Shown here: piece by piece, positions 34,820 through 43,542 of the stretch
Position numbering within the stretch: position 1 is the stretch's first letter
Layout of the letters: the number at the start of each line of letters is the position of its first letter
Source: Arthrobacter sp. ISL-65
GTDB taxonomy: Bacteria; Actinomycetota; Actinomycetes; Actinomycetales; Micrococcaceae
NCBI RefSeq assembly: GCF_018613795.1
Contig: NZ_JAGGPN010000004.1
Span: 102,293-166,292 of the forward strand
Length of the DNA stretch: 64,000 nucleotides
Direction: 5' to 3'
Position numbers and translations under genes: made by a program
The notes under the pieces: generated by a model
Told to the model about the DNA's origin: nothing
Databases searched by the model: none
What the model saw: the letters and a program-made list of their open reading frames with translations, nothing else

Positions 34820-35470
34820 TCACCAGCCGCGGGCGCGCCACTCCTCAAGGTGCGGGCGCTCCGCGCCGAGTGTTGTCGGCTTGCCGTGGCCCGGGTGCAC
34901 CACGGTGCTGTCCGGATAGACGCCGAAGATCCGCTCGGTGACGTCGGTGAGCAGCTGGTCGAACCGCTCGGGGTCCTTCTGCGTGTTGCCCACGCCGCCT
35001 GGGAACAGGGAGTCGCCGGAGAAGATGTGGGCCGGTCCCTCCGGATCCTGGTAGACCAGCGCCACCGAGCCGGGGGTGTGGCCGCGCAGGTGGACGGCGG
35101 TGACGTCGAACCCGTCGAAGTTCCCGACGTCGCCGTGGTCCAGCAACACGTCCACCTTCACAGGCAGTTCCGGGGCGTCGTCGGTGCCGGCAGCGGTCTT
35201 GGCTCCGGTGGCCTCGACGAGGGCCGGCAGTGCGCGCACGTGGTCCCAGTGCTGGTGCGTGGTGGCGATGAGCGCCAGCCTGGGCTCGCCTGAGGTGTCC
35301 GCCGCGGCATCCGCCAGCAGGCCCTGGATGGCCGGCAGGTCATCAGCGGCGTCAATCAGCAGCTGCGCTCCGGACTCCTTTGCCGTCAGCAGATACACGT
35401 TGTTGTCCATCTCGCTGACCGAGATCCGGCGGATGGTGATATCCCGAAGTGAGTGCATGAGCGTGTCCAT
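34820..35470 (-). CDS. MBL-fold metallo-hydrolase (glyoxalase II-like)
   Basis: This 216-residue metallo-beta-lactamase-fold hydrolase carries the zinc motif THQHWDH near residue 72, a variant of HxHxDH. Further metal ligands are likely in HLRGHTPGS and IFSGDSLFPGG, and in the C-terminal VVHPGHGKPT. This pattern suits glyoxalase II-like thioesterases and related hydrolases; the substrate is unknown. The first ATG is used, with an in-frame ATG four codons later. Confidence 0.9.
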   Translation of the reverse strand: MDTLMHSLRDITIRRISVSEMDNNVYLLTAKESGAQLLIDAADDLPAIQGLLADAAADTSGEPRLALIATTHQHWDHVRALPALVEATGAKTAAGTDDAPELPVKVDVLLDHGDVGNFDGFDVTAVHLRGHTPGSVALVYQDPEGPAHIFSGDSLFPGGVGNTQKDPERFDQLLTDVTERIFGVYPDSTVVHPGHGKPTTLGAERPHLEEWRARGW

Positions 35471-35496
35471 GAGCCCAGTCTAAAGAGGAGACCCAG

Positions 35497-35880
35497 TTAG
35501 GGAGCCGAATCAGCCCCGCGCTCGGTCCGGCGCTGACGGGGCCGCCCCGCCGGCAGCATCTTGAGCCCGGCCGCGCATCCCACAATGCCCGCGATGAACA
35601 GCACCTTGAGCAGGCTGAAGGGCTCGACGCCGGTGGCCATGGCCCAGCCGACCGTCAGTGCCGCGCCGATCCCCACCCAGACGGCGTAGGCGGTGCCGAG
35701 CGGGATGTGCTTCACCGCCATGCCCAGGCCCTGCATGCTGAGCGCAGCGGTCACTACGAAAACGACGGTAGGCAGTGGCCGGGTCAGCCCGTCGGACAGG
35801 CCCAGCGCCGTGGCCCAGACAGCCTCGAGGACGGCGGAGGCGAGCAGGATGATCCAGGCCGTGGCAGGTTTCGCGGGCAT
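35497..35880 (-). CDS. small multidrug resistance (SMR) subunit 2, SugE/Gdx-like
   Basis: The protein has 127 residues with four helices. The SMR active Glu is in helix 1 (SAVLEAVWATALG), and helix 3 contains the family's GTAYAVWVGIGAALTV. ATG 35880 shares one base with the preceding stop. The C-terminal 20 residues are basic and variable. It is paired with the next SMR gene; such pairs act as heterodimers. The WATALGLSDGLTRPLP stretch is closer to the SugE/guanidinium-exporter branch. Confidence 0.88.
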   Translation of the reverse strand: MPAKPATAWIILLASAVLEAVWATALGLSDGLTRPLPTVVFVVTAALSMQGLGMAVKHIPLGTAYAVWVGIGAALTVGWAMATGVEPFSLLKVLFIAGIVGCAAGLKMLPAGRPRQRRTERGADSAP

Positions 35881-36203
35881 CACGCCACCACCTTCAGACC
35901 AACCACGCACGCGGCGATTCCGGCGAGCAGCAGGAGCCGGGCCGCCGTCGGCCGTTCTACTTTGGCGACGATCGCGTAAGCGGACGTCAGCACCACACCC
36001 ACGCCGACCCACACCGCATAGGCGGTGCCGGTGGGAATGGACTGCATGGCGATGCCGAGGCCTGCGGTGCTGGCCACGACCGCCACGAGGAAGAGGGCTC
36101 CGGCCGCGAGCCGGCGCCGGCCGGAGGACTGGGACGCCCGGTGCAGCGCTGCCGCCCACACCGCCTCAAGGGCGCCGGAAAAAATGAGGATGAACCACGA
36201 CAT
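35880..36203 (-). CDS. small multidrug resistance (SMR) subunit 1
   Basis: This 107-residue, four-helix SMR protein has the essential membrane Glu in SGALEAVWAAAL and the GTAYAVWVGVGVVLT signature. It is first of two SMR genes overlapping by one base (TGATG). Drug or guanidinium export as a dual-topology or heteromeric pair is inferred. The leader was searched for a guanidine riboswitch without success. Confidence 0.88.
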   Translation of the reverse strand: MSWFILIFSGALEAVWAAALHRASQSSGRRRLAAGALFLVAVVASTAGLGIAMQSIPTGTAYAVWVGVGVVLTSAYAIVAKVERPTAARLLLLAGIAACVVGLKVVA

Positions 36204-36388
36204 GACAGATCCTTTGGCCAGTCTTGTCGCGCACCGGGTACTGAACCGTCGTCCGGAGGCCCGGGAAAGGGGACCTTGGTTTTCACCCTAGCAACGCCCG
36301 ACGGCGGCGGCCACCGTTGGTGGCAAAGCTCACCGCCAGCGGGTCCTGAGCTCCTCGGGCCAGAGGCCGCCGCCAAAGAACGCTCCGG

Positions 36389-36919
36389 TCAGAGGGTGCC
36401 GCCTGCTGCCTCCGGTGCTGCGGCATCGCGGCCGCCGTCGCCGATGGTTTCCCGGGCGACGAAGTTCTCGATGTCGAAGGTGTTGTCCGCCCGTTCGGCG
36501 ATGTTCAGGAGGGTGGTCATCGAGGCGACTTCCTCCACCTGCTCCTTGAGGAACCAGAGCATGAACTGCTCGCCGAGGGCGTCGTCCTCGGCCCGAGCTG
36601 CGCGGAAGAGGCTTTCGATGCTGCGGGTGACTTCCTTCTCCTGCTGCAGCGCGAGTGCCAGCGGGTCCGTGACGGAGGCGAAGTCATTGCGGACGGCCGG
36701 CACGCCGGGGATGCTGACGGAAACGCCGCGGTCCACCATGTACTGCACCATCATCATGGCGTGGTTGCGTTCCTCCACCGACTGCCGGTAGAAGTACCTG
36801 GCCAGCTGGGGGAGGTCCTGGTTGGTGAACCAGACGGCCACGGCAATGTACTGCTGCGAGGCCGCGAATTCGTTGCCGATCTGCAGCAGCAGGAGGTCGC
36901 TGAATTTTGACTTGGTCAT
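36389..36919 (-). CDS. ferritin
   Basis: This 176-residue ferritin-like iron-storage protein has ferroxidase residues recognisable in NEFAASQQYIA, SVEERNHAMMMVQY and FLKEQVEEVASM. It would form a 24-subunit shell oxidising Fe(II). It lacks the C-terminal extension of BfrB but matches actinobacterial ferritin length. Ends in an Ala/Gly-rich tail. Confidence 0.93.
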   Translation of the reverse strand: MTKSKFSDLLLLQIGNEFAASQQYIAVAVWFTNQDLPQLARYFYRQSVEERNHAMMMVQYMVDRGVSVSIPGVPAVRNDFASVTDPLALALQQEKEVTRSIESLFRAARAEDDALGEQFMLWFLKEQVEEVASMTTLLNIAERADNTFDIENFVARETIGDGGRDAAAPEAAGGTL

Positions 36920-36962
36920 GGCATCGAGTCTAGGTTCCGGTACCGGCTGCGGACCAGAGCCG

Positions 36963-37595
36963 CTAGTCAGTCACCGGGTCGATGGACACCACGGCCAGGA
37001 ACCCGCGGCCCAGGATCTCCGGCGTCCGGCTGTCCGAACCCACCACTGCGTCGTAGCGGCTGAGCGGAACAGGCTCAGTAACCTCACCGGCCGGCTCGCT
37101 TGTATCGGAACCTGCGGTAACCGCCGCCTGGCCCTGCAGCAGGATGCCCAGTTGGCCCTCGAACACGGGATGGGCCCGCTTCTTGGAGAGCTCCACGATG
37201 GAGGTGTACGCCTTGAAAGCGCCCTCCCGGGCGATGACGTTGAGGTTGCGGACATCGCCGGTGGGCAGGGCCGAGGAGGAGGCCGCACCGCCGGGGAACC
37301 GGAAGGGCCGGTATTTTTCGAGCGGGTGCTCGGTCCCGTCCACGGCCAGCAACAGCAGTTCGCCTTCGACCACGGTCAGCACGCGTTCCATCCCGGGAAA
37401 GGGGGAATACTCCCCGGCGCTGGTGACGTCGGCGATGCTGACCCGCCAGTCCCACGCGCCGTCGTCCGATGACGTGGCCCCAGACGAAGCGCCGTCAGAC
37501 GAAGCATCTCCGCGATGGCTGGCCAGCTCGCGGGTGACACCGCCGCCGTTGCGCCAGGGCTGGGCTTTGAGGTCGGCGAAGCGGATGATCTGCAT
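36963..37595 (-). CDS. HutD/Ves family protein
   Basis: This 210-residue cupin-fold protein opens with the family signature (QPWRNGGGVTRELASH) and shows WDWRVSIADVTSAGEYSPFPGMERVLTVVEGE. HutD is linked to histidine utilisation and Ves to cold-responsive growth, but no hut genes are near. It may bind a small metabolite. An insertion rich in Ser/Asp/Gly lies at residues 28-46. Confidence 0.88.
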   Translation of the reverse strand: MQIIRFADLKAQPWRNGGGVTRELASHRGDASSDGASSGATSSDDGAWDWRVSIADVTSAGEYSPFPGMERVLTVVEGELLLLAVDGTEHPLEKYRPFRFPGGAASSSALPTGDVRNLNVIAREGAFKAYTSIVELSKKRAHPVFEGQLGILLQGQAAVTAGSDTSEPAGEVTEPVPLSRYDAVVGSDSRTPEILGRGFLAVVSIDPVTD

Positions 37596-37700
37596 CAGCC
37601 CAGCCTATCCGCGCGTTGCCCGCACCCTCCTTCCCCGCGTAAAGTCGGCGACGGATCGCTGCGGTCGTGGGCGACGCTTTCAACAACGAGGAGCCGGTGA

Positions 37701-38297
37701 ATGTTCGTTAAAGTCTGCGGCCTGAGCACGCCTGAATCAGTCCGGGAAGCCGTGGAAGCCGGAGCGGACGCCGTCGGCTTTGTCCTGACGGCCAGCCCCC
37801 GTGTGGTGTCGCCCGCGCAGGTCACCCAGCTCGTGAAGGCCGTGCCCGACGGTGTGGCCGCCGTCGGCGTCTTCCGTTCCGAACCGGCCGCCGACGCGGT
37901 GGCCATCGCCCGCGCCGCCGGGCTGGGCTGGATTCAGCTTCACGGTGAGCGAACACCGGATGACGTAAAAACAGTGCACGACGCCGGCATGAAGGTCATC
38001 CGCGCCGTCACCATGGGTGCCGCACCGGACGCGTTTGCCAACTGGGGCGAGGAACTGCTGCTTATCGACGCCGCAGTTCCCGGTTCCGGCGAGGCCTGGG
38101 ACTACGGTTCGGTGCTTGCCAAGGGCCTTGCGGGACGGCAGTGGCTCCTGGCCGGCGGCCTCGATCCCGCCAACGTGTCCCAGGCCGCCCGTGATGCCGG
38201 CGCGTGGGGCGTGGACGTCTCCTCCGGCGTCGAACAGAGCAGGGGAGTGAAGGACCTGGCCAAGATCAGGGCCTTCGTGACGGCAGCCAAAGGCTGA
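37701..38297 (+). CDS. trpF: phosphoribosylanthranilate isomerase
   Basis: This 198-residue (beta/alpha)8 enzyme of tryptophan synthesis has the catalytic KVCG motif at residues 4-7 (Cys6), the general acid Asp within LLIDAAVPGSG, and the phosphate-binding LLAGGLDPANV and GVDVSSGVE loops. It stands alone outside a trp operon, as is seen in several actinobacteria that encode trpF separately or use PriA. GAGGAG precedes the ATG. Confidence 0.93.
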   Translation: MFVKVCGLSTPESVREAVEAGADAVGFVLTASPRVVSPAQVTQLVKAVPDGVAAVGVFRSEPAADAVAIARAAGLGWIQLHGERTPDDVKTVHDAGMKVIRAVTMGAAPDAFANWGEELLLIDAAVPGSGEAWDYGSVLAKGLAGRQWLLAGGLDPANVSQAARDAGAWGVDVSSGVEQSRGVKDLAKIRAFVTAAKG

Positions 38298-38321
38298 CCG
38301 CCCCGTGACTCCGGCGACCCC

Positions 38322-39515
38322 GTGACTCAGGCGACGCGCGCCCGGACGCCCGCGGCGCCCCTCTACGCTGCCGGATTCGTGACCGCGTTCGGCGCCCACA
38401 GCATTGCCGCCGGCATGGGCGCCCAGAGCGGCAGCATCGGCCTGACCCTGCTGAACCTGGGAATCCTGCTGGCCGTCTACGACATCTCCGAGGTGTTCCT
38501 CAAGCCCGTCTTTGGCGCGCTGAGCGACCGGATCGGGGCCAAGCCGGTCATTGTCGGCGGCCTCTTCGGCTTCGCCGTCCTGTCCCTGATCGGCCTGTGG
38601 GCCGCAAATCCGCTGCTGCTCGGCCTGGCCCGCCTGGGCCAGGGCGCCGCTGCCTCGGCGTTCTCGCCGGCGTCCTCGGCCATGGTGGCCCGGCTCTCGG
38701 CCGGGAAGAACGCCGGGACCTTCTTCGGCAGGTACGGGTCCTGGAAGAGCCTCGGATATGTGATCGGCCCGCTGCTCGGCGCCGGGCTGATTGCCTCCGG
38801 CGGCTTCGCGCTGTTGTTCGGGGCGCTGTCCGTGATTGCCGCGGCCACCGCCGTGTGGGTCCTTCTCGGCGTGCCGCACCTGCCGCCGCTCCCGCGCCAG
38901 CGGTACACCGTGCTGGACCTGGCCCGGCAGGTTGCGGAGCGCAGGTTCCTGGTGCCCACCCTGGTGCTGGCGGCATCGATGGCGGCCATGGGGGCGGCTA
39001 TCGGTTTCCTTCCGGCCCTGGCCGTGCAGCACGGCCTCGATCCGGTGGCCGGCACGGCCGCCGTCAGTGTGCTGGCCGTCGCCTCCCTGCTGGCCCAGCC
39101 GCGGATCGGAGCGATGCGCGACATGCACCGCATCGGCGACGCGGGCGGAATGCGCACCGGCCTGTTGCTCACCGCCGCCGGGGTCGCCCTGGTGGCCGCC
39201 GCCCCGGGGCCTGCCACCATCTTTATCGCGGCGGCGGTCATTGGGGCCGGCGTCGGCGCGGCCACGCCGCTGGGCTTCGCGCATTTGGCTGACAGCACGC
39301 CGAAGGACCGGATGGGGCGGACCATGGGCTCGGCCGAGCTGGGGCGCGAACTCGGCGACGCCGGCGGCCCGCTCCTGGTGGGAGCCGTCGCCACCGCCGC
39401 CTCGCTCCCGCTGGGCCTGGGGCTCCTCGCGCTGCTGGTCGCGGCCGCCGGGGTCCCGCGCCTCAGCACAAGGGTGAAGGTGTCCAAAGACGAAAGTTCG
39501 CAGCCTGAAGGTTAA
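38322..39515 (+). CDS. MFS transporter
   Basis: This 397-residue, 12-helix facilitator has the loop 2-3 motif GALSDRIGAKPVIVG. Substrate cannot be assigned; efflux is likely from general resemblance. GTG 38322 (or GTG 38304, in frame) starts 24 bp after trpF on the same strand with no ribosome-binding site seen, so coupling to trpF is possible. Confidence 0.88.
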   Translation: MTQATRARTPAAPLYAAGFVTAFGAHSIAAGMGAQSGSIGLTLLNLGILLAVYDISEVFLKPVFGALSDRIGAKPVIVGGLFGFAVLSLIGLWAANPLLLGLARLGQGAAASAFSPASSAMVARLSAGKNAGTFFGRYGSWKSLGYVIGPLLGAGLIASGGFALLFGALSVIAAATAVWVLLGVPHLPPLPRQRYTVLDLARQVAERRFLVPTLVLAASMAAMGAAIGFLPALAVQHGLDPVAGTAAVSVLAVASLLAQPRIGAMRDMHRIGDAGGMRTGLLLTAAGVALVAAAPGPATIFIAAAVIGAGVGAATPLGFAHLADSTPKDRMGRTMGSAELGRELGDAGGPLLVGAVATAASLPLGLGLLALLVAAAGVPRLSTRVKVSKDESSQPEG

Positions 39516-39574
39516 GGGTTAATTCAGGGCAGGTCTCGGGGTGCTTCAGCCTTCCGGCCCGGCAGAATGGACGG

Positions 39575-39976
39575 ATGAAGACAATCCTGAACATCATCTG
39601 GCTGGTTTTCGGCGGCTTCTGGCTGGCGGTGGGCTACTTCGCCGCCGGCATCATCTGCTGCCTGCTCATCGTGACCATCCCCTGGGGCATCGCCTCCTTC
39701 CGGATCGCGTCCTACACCCTGTGGCCCTTCGGGCGGATGGTGGTGGATAAGCCGGGCGGAAACGGCGTGTTCTCGCTCCTCGGCAACGTGATCTGGCTGT
39801 TGGTGGCCGGCATCTGGATCGCCATCGGGCACGTGGTCACGGCGTTCGCCATGGCCGTCACCATCATCGGCATCCCACTGGCCATCGCCAACCTGAAGCT
39901 GATCCCGGTTTCCCTCATGCCACTGGGCAAGCAGATCGTGCCCACCGACAGGCCGTTCATCACGGCCTACCGCTGA
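39575..39976 (+). CDS. YccF-domain inner-membrane protein
   Basis: This 133-residue protein has two copies of the YccF domain: NIIWLVFGGFWLAVGYFAAG followed by CCLLIVTIPWGIASFRIASY, then NVIWLLVAGIWIAIGHVVTA followed by VTIIGIPLAIANLKLI. Four helices are predicted. Function unknown. Confidence 0.9.
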   Translation: MKTILNIIWLVFGGFWLAVGYFAAGIICCLLIVTIPWGIASFRIASYTLWPFGRMVVDKPGGNGVFSLLGNVIWLLVAGIWIAIGHVVTAFAMAVTIIGIPLAIANLKLIPVSLMPLGKQIVPTDRPFITAYR

Positions 39977-40019
39977 CCCTACGCGGCGTCCGGCCGGTGT
40001 CGGTCAGGCCGAGCACCGG

Positions 40020-40889
40020 TCAGGCCAGTTCGCCCTGCAGGTTCCGCCGGGCGGCCTCCAGCCACAGGCTGCGGGCCCGCTCGGTGTGGAAGAGCGGGTC
40101 CAGTGCCAGCAGCTGGCGGACGACGGCGGCCCTGCCGGCCGCAAAGTCGGCGTCGCCGATGTGTGCATAGTCTTCCCGGACTGCCGCCACGTACCGGGCG
40201 TAGGGCTCCGGTTTGCCGCCGAGAACTGACAGGTCCGCGTCGCAGAGGAGGGCGCCGTCGTCGTCCCCGGCCTCCGGCCGGTGATCCGAGGTGAGCCGGA
40301 CCAGCCGCGCCACCTCTTCGACGTCGGCCGCCGGCAGTCCGGCCTGGCTGAGCCTGAGTTCGGCGAGCTGGGCGGATTCCTCCTCGTCCTGGCCCGCCAC
40401 TCCCCGGTAGACGGCGTCGTGGAACCAGGCCGCCAGCAGCACGGTGCGCGGCGGCCGGGCGGGTGCGGTGAGCAGGTCCAGGGCTTCCAGCACGGCGAGC
40501 AGGTGGGTGCAGCCGTGGTACCTGCGGTGGCTCTCGCTCCAGCGGTCCAGCAGGTCCAGGAACAGGGCGTCCTGGCCCGGCATCACCATGCTCCAGCGGT
40601 TGAGCAAGGGAGTTTTCAGGGACTTCGTCCGGCTGCGGGCCGGGATCCGAAGCCCGCTGGCGATGAGTTTCCGGACGAGGACCCGCGCCTCCACCGGAAT
40701 GGCGCCGGCGGCCACCAGATCGTCATAGCGGCGCTGCGGCACGTCGTAGTGGTCGCCGTCGAATGCCCGTTCCGGGATGCCCGCCGCAGCGGCGAAGGCA
40801 TGCAGTTCCGCCAGGGAGGTGTCCGAAATCAGATGCGAAAACAGTGTTTCATGGGCAGGCCAAAGCGGCGGATCGAGGTAGACGGCCAT
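40020..40889 (-). CDS. DUF4031 - HD-domain fusion protein
   Basis: The protein has 289 residues. Residues 1-85 match DUF4031 (MAVYLDPPLWPAHETLFSHL, and FDGDHYDVPQRRYDDLVAAG). Residues 110-289 form an HD-type metal phosphohydrolase-like domain (YHGCTHLLAVLEAL, AAWFHDAVYRG, CDADLSVLG). HD domains of this kind hydrolyse nucleotides, but the substrate is not evident. Both domains are often separate genes elsewhere. Confidence 0.88.
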   Translation of the reverse strand: MAVYLDPPLWPAHETLFSHLISDTSLAELHAFAAAAGIPERAFDGDHYDVPQRRYDDLVAAGAIPVEARVLVRKLIASGLRIPARSRTKSLKTPLLNRWSMVMPGQDALFLDLLDRWSESHRRYHGCTHLLAVLEALDLLTAPARPPRTVLLAAWFHDAVYRGVAGQDEEESAQLAELRLSQAGLPAADVEEVARLVRLTSDHRPEAGDDDGALLCDADLSVLGGKPEPYARYVAAVREDYAHIGDADFAAGRAAVVRQLLALDPLFHTERARSLWLEAARRNLQGELA

Positions 40890-40983
40890 GGGGGAGAGTC
40901 TAGTCCGGTGCCCTACAGGCTGCTGAATGCGCGCTGGCCATGGGGAAGTGTGGCATTGGGACTTGCCGGTTCCCAGGGATCTT

Positions 40984-41188
40984 AGCCCCCTATAACTGGG
41001 GCTAGCTCAAGAATTCCCAAGCTTTTTACAAGTTGGCGAGCCGACCATGTTCCGAGGGGGAGTGCACGCAAGTTGCCAGGACCGCAGCAGCAGGCGCTTC
41101 GATGTCTCCGATTCAGCCCGGAAGGTTGCTCGGAACTGGCATAGGCAAACAACTTCGATGAGTGGTGAGGCTAGTGAGCATCCCTATA
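40984..41188 (+). promoter_or_regulatory. conserved leader, left copy (promoter, possible structured RNA, translation start)
   Basis: This segment is nearly repeated, in inverted orientation, at 55560-55763. It begins with AGCCCC...GGGGCT around TATAAC, then an operator-like CAAGAATTCCCAAGC (41008-41022), then a ~130-base leader. The leader includes a 53-base block (about 41045-41097) that differs from the other copy at one base, and ends in a shared GGTGAGGCTAGTG that supplies ribosome-binding site and start codon. Possible stems (TGCCAG/CTGGCA; TCCG/CGGA) can form in both copies. Confidence 0.75.
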
Positions 41189-43447
41189 CAGGCCGACGTT
41201 CAACTCCGGGAAGCAACAATGCTGGGCTATGCATTCTTTCACGTGGGCAGGCGTGGCAGAGGTGGCAGGACTTCCTGGCTTGGCGTAAGGCGGGGACGTG
41301 GTCGCTCGGCTGGTCTTCGTCGCGGGTCGCGGAATCTGTGGCTCCATGCACTGCTGACAGCGCTCCTGCTTGCGCTGAGTGCCCTGGTGGTGCCGGTTAC
41401 GGCGACGGCCGCTGCAGGTGATGTTGGGGTTGAGGATTTCTCGCATTCGGGAACTGGGACGCCAACAGGTACAAAGCGGCAGGAGAATGCGCTGTGGTTC
41501 AACGACGGGATCTGGTGGGGGAACCTGTGGGACACTGCCAGCTCGGACTTCCATATCTTCCGGTTCAATGCCGCGACCAACTCGTGGGTCAATACGGGTG
41601 TGACGACGGAGACGCAGGCGAACACCCATCATGACGTGTTGTGGGACGGGAAGACGTTGTTTGTGGCGAGCTATCGGTTCGTTAATGACGGCCTGCCGTT
41701 TGAGCCGAACTTCCCGTCGACAATGCGGCGTTACAGCTACAACTCGAGTACGAAGACGTACACGCTGCTGAGCTCTCAAAGGATCCACAACAACAAGGTT
41801 GAGACCATGTCCATCGACAAGGACTCGACTGGTCGGGTGTGGGCCACCTGGCAGCAGGGGAACCGGATCTTTCTGAACGTTACTGGCACCGATGGCATAA
41901 CGTGGGGAACGCCGTTCGCGCATCCTGCGTCGTTGAGCAACGTGTCAGTGGACGACAATTCGGCTGTGATCGCGTTCGGACCCGGCAAGATCGGTGTGAT
42001 GTGGAGCCGGCAGGTTGGTGACGCCACTGACGGCATGTACTGGAGCTACCATGTCGATACCGACCCGTCGAACACCGCCTGGACCACTCCTGTGGCGGCG
42101 GTGAAGGGGCTGCGCAGCGGTGACGACCATATGAACCTGAAGTGGCTGGACTCCACGAACCATCAGGTTTTCGCCGCTGTGAAGACGTCGAACACGTCGG
42201 CGTCCCTGCCGCTGATCCAGCTGTTGGTGTTGAATGGCACGGCGTGGACGGCGCACACGATCGCGACCGTGTCGGAGTGCCCGAACCGGGTGATCGTCAT
42301 GATTGACGAGTTTGCGCAGAGGCTGCGTACCTTCGCTACCTATCCGAAACCGAGCGGCACGACGAACGCCGGTGTCTGCACCAGCTCGGGTGGTGCGATT
42401 TACGAGAAGTCCACGCCGCTGAACAACATCAGCTTCACCACCACGAAGACGGCCCGTATCGTGGACGGCGACCAGTATGTCCACAACGTAACGTCGACGA
42501 GGCAGAACCTCAACAGTAATGCTTCCGGCACGGCCAACAGCGGCCTCCTGGTGCTCGCCGATGTGAACGCCACAAGCCGGTACTGGCACTACTACGACTC
42601 CACCGGTGGTGGTGGTGGTGCGGATACGACCGCTCCGACCGTGACGGGTACGTCTCCGACTGCCGGTGCGACCGGCACAGCGGTGACGACGAATGTGACG
42701 GGAACGTTCTCCGAGGCGATGACTTCGTCGACGGTCACGTCGTCCACGTTCACGCTGACGTCGAGTACGACGACGGTGGGGGCCGCTGTGACGTACAGCG
42801 GCGGGGTTGCGACGTTGAACCCCACTGCCGACCTGGCGGCGGGGACGACCTACACGGCGACCATCAAGGGCGGTGCCAGCGGAGTGAAGGATGCTGCCGG
42901 TAACGCGATGGCGACGGACAAGACCTGGCAGTTCACCACGGCTGCCGTGGGCGGCGGCACGACGCCGCAGACCGTCACGCTGACCGCCACTGCTGACAGC
43001 TATGTGACCAGCGCGTCGCCGACGACGAACTTCGGCACGAGCACCTTGTTGGGTGTGGACAACAGCCCGGTGGAGGGCACGTACCTGAAGTTCGACCTGT
43101 CGGCCTATGCGGGTAGGACGCTGCAGAGCGCGACGTTGCAGCTGCGTAGCGCCGGGAGCGGGTCCACGGGCCAGCAGAACGTCAAGCTGGTCGCTAATGA
43201 CGGCTGGTCCGAAACCGGGATCACGTACAACAACCGTCCGGCGATGGGCACCACCGCCATCGGCACGCTCGGTCCGACAGCGACCAACACCGGCTACAGC
43301 GTTCCGCTGACGGTCACCGGCCTCGCCGGTGAGCTTGGACAACAGCTCACTCTTGGTATGGACTCCAGCAGCAGCGACGGCCTGGACCTCAACTCCAGGG
43401 AGGCTGGCAGCACTCTCGCACCGAAGCTGGTGCTCACCCTGAACTAG
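41174..43447 (+). CDS. secreted surface protein with Big_5 and DNRLRE (CBM96-like) domains
   Basis: The protein has 757 residues. A long basic N-region is followed by a signal-peptide core (LHALLTALLLALSALVV) ending near ATAAA. Residues 85-480 form a beta-propeller-like region (WFNDGIWWGNLWD, DVLWDGKTLFVAS) resembling sialidase/BNR proteins without catalytic residues I can name. An SbsA-like Ig domain follows (TAPTVTGTSPTAGATGTAVT ... DKTWQFTT). The last ~160 residues are a DNRLRE domain (TADSYVTSASPTTNFG ... LKFDLSAYAGRTLQSATLQL), a carbohydrate-binding module of surface proteins. Its leader is shared with the opposite arm, so it is probably a glycan-binding product of the same locus. GTG 41174 is the likely start; ATG 41219 is an alternative. 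Confidence 0.8.
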   Translation: MSIPIQADVQLREATMLGYAFFHVGRRGRGGRTSWLGVRRGRGRSAGLRRGSRNLWLHALLTALLLALSALVVPVTATAAAGDVGVEDFSHSGTGTPTGTKRQENALWFNDGIWWGNLWDTASSDFHIFRFNAATNSWVNTGVTTETQANTHHDVLWDGKTLFVASYRFVNDGLPFEPNFPSTMRRYSYNSSTKTYTLLSSQRIHNNKVETMSIDKDSTGRVWATWQQGNRIFLNVTGTDGITWGTPFAHPASLSNVSVDDNSAVIAFGPGKIGVMWSRQVGDATDGMYWSYHVDTDPSNTAWTTPVAAVKGLRSGDDHMNLKWLDSTNHQVFAAVKTSNTSASLPLIQLLVLNGTAWTAHTIATVSECPNRVIVMIDEFAQRLRTFATYPKPSGTTNAGVCTSSGGAIYEKSTPLNNISFTTTKTARIVDGDQYVHNVTSTRQNLNSNASGTANSGLLVLADVNATSRYWHYYDSTGGGGGADTTAPTVTGTSPTAGATGTAVTTNVTGTFSEAMTSSTVTSSTFTLTSSTTTVGAAVTYSGGVATLNPTADLAAGTTYTATIKGGASGVKDAAGNAMATDKTWQFTTAAVGGGTTPQTVTLTATADSYVTSASPTTNFGTSTLLGVDNSPVEGTYLKFDLSAYAGRTLQSATLQLRSAGSGSTGQQNVKLVANDGWSETGITYNNRPAMGTTAIGTLGPTATNTGYSVPLTVTGLAGELGQQLTLGMDSSSSDGLDLNSREAGSTLAPKLVLTLN

Positions 43448-43449
43448 TA

Positions 43450-43484
43450 GGTGGACGGTGTCGGCACGGCCGGCACCGTCCACA
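43450..43484 (+). other. hairpin between surface-protein gene and kinase gene
   Basis: GTGGACGGTG (43451-43460) pairs with CACCGTCCAC (43474-43483), starting three bases after the stop with no T-run. Just after it ACACCATCCGCCCG occurs twice in tandem (43491-43518). It may partly terminate or process the operon transcript. Confidence 0.65.
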
Positions 43485-43542
43485 CCAGCAACACCATCCG
43501 CCCGACACCATCCGCCCGACACCACCCAGACAGGGGACGACC

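Noticed and set aside
36204..36300. Guanidine-I (ykkC) riboswitch before the SMR pair
   Set aside because: The minus-strand leader has GCTAGGGT but lacks the conserved purine-rich GGGA...AAAAGCCCGGG core. The TAGGGT is more likely a -10 element.
41045..41173. Known c-di-GMP or c-di-AMP riboswitch in the repeated leader
   Set aside because: The conserved bases of GEMM-I (GGCAAA, GCAAAGC, tetraloop receptor) and of the ydaO class are not present. Kept as an unassigned structured leader instead.
43491..43518. Two-copy 14-bp direct repeat as an attachment site
   Set aside because: Tandem copies between two genes of one operon, with no integrase or tRNA nearby, so simple slippage is more likely.
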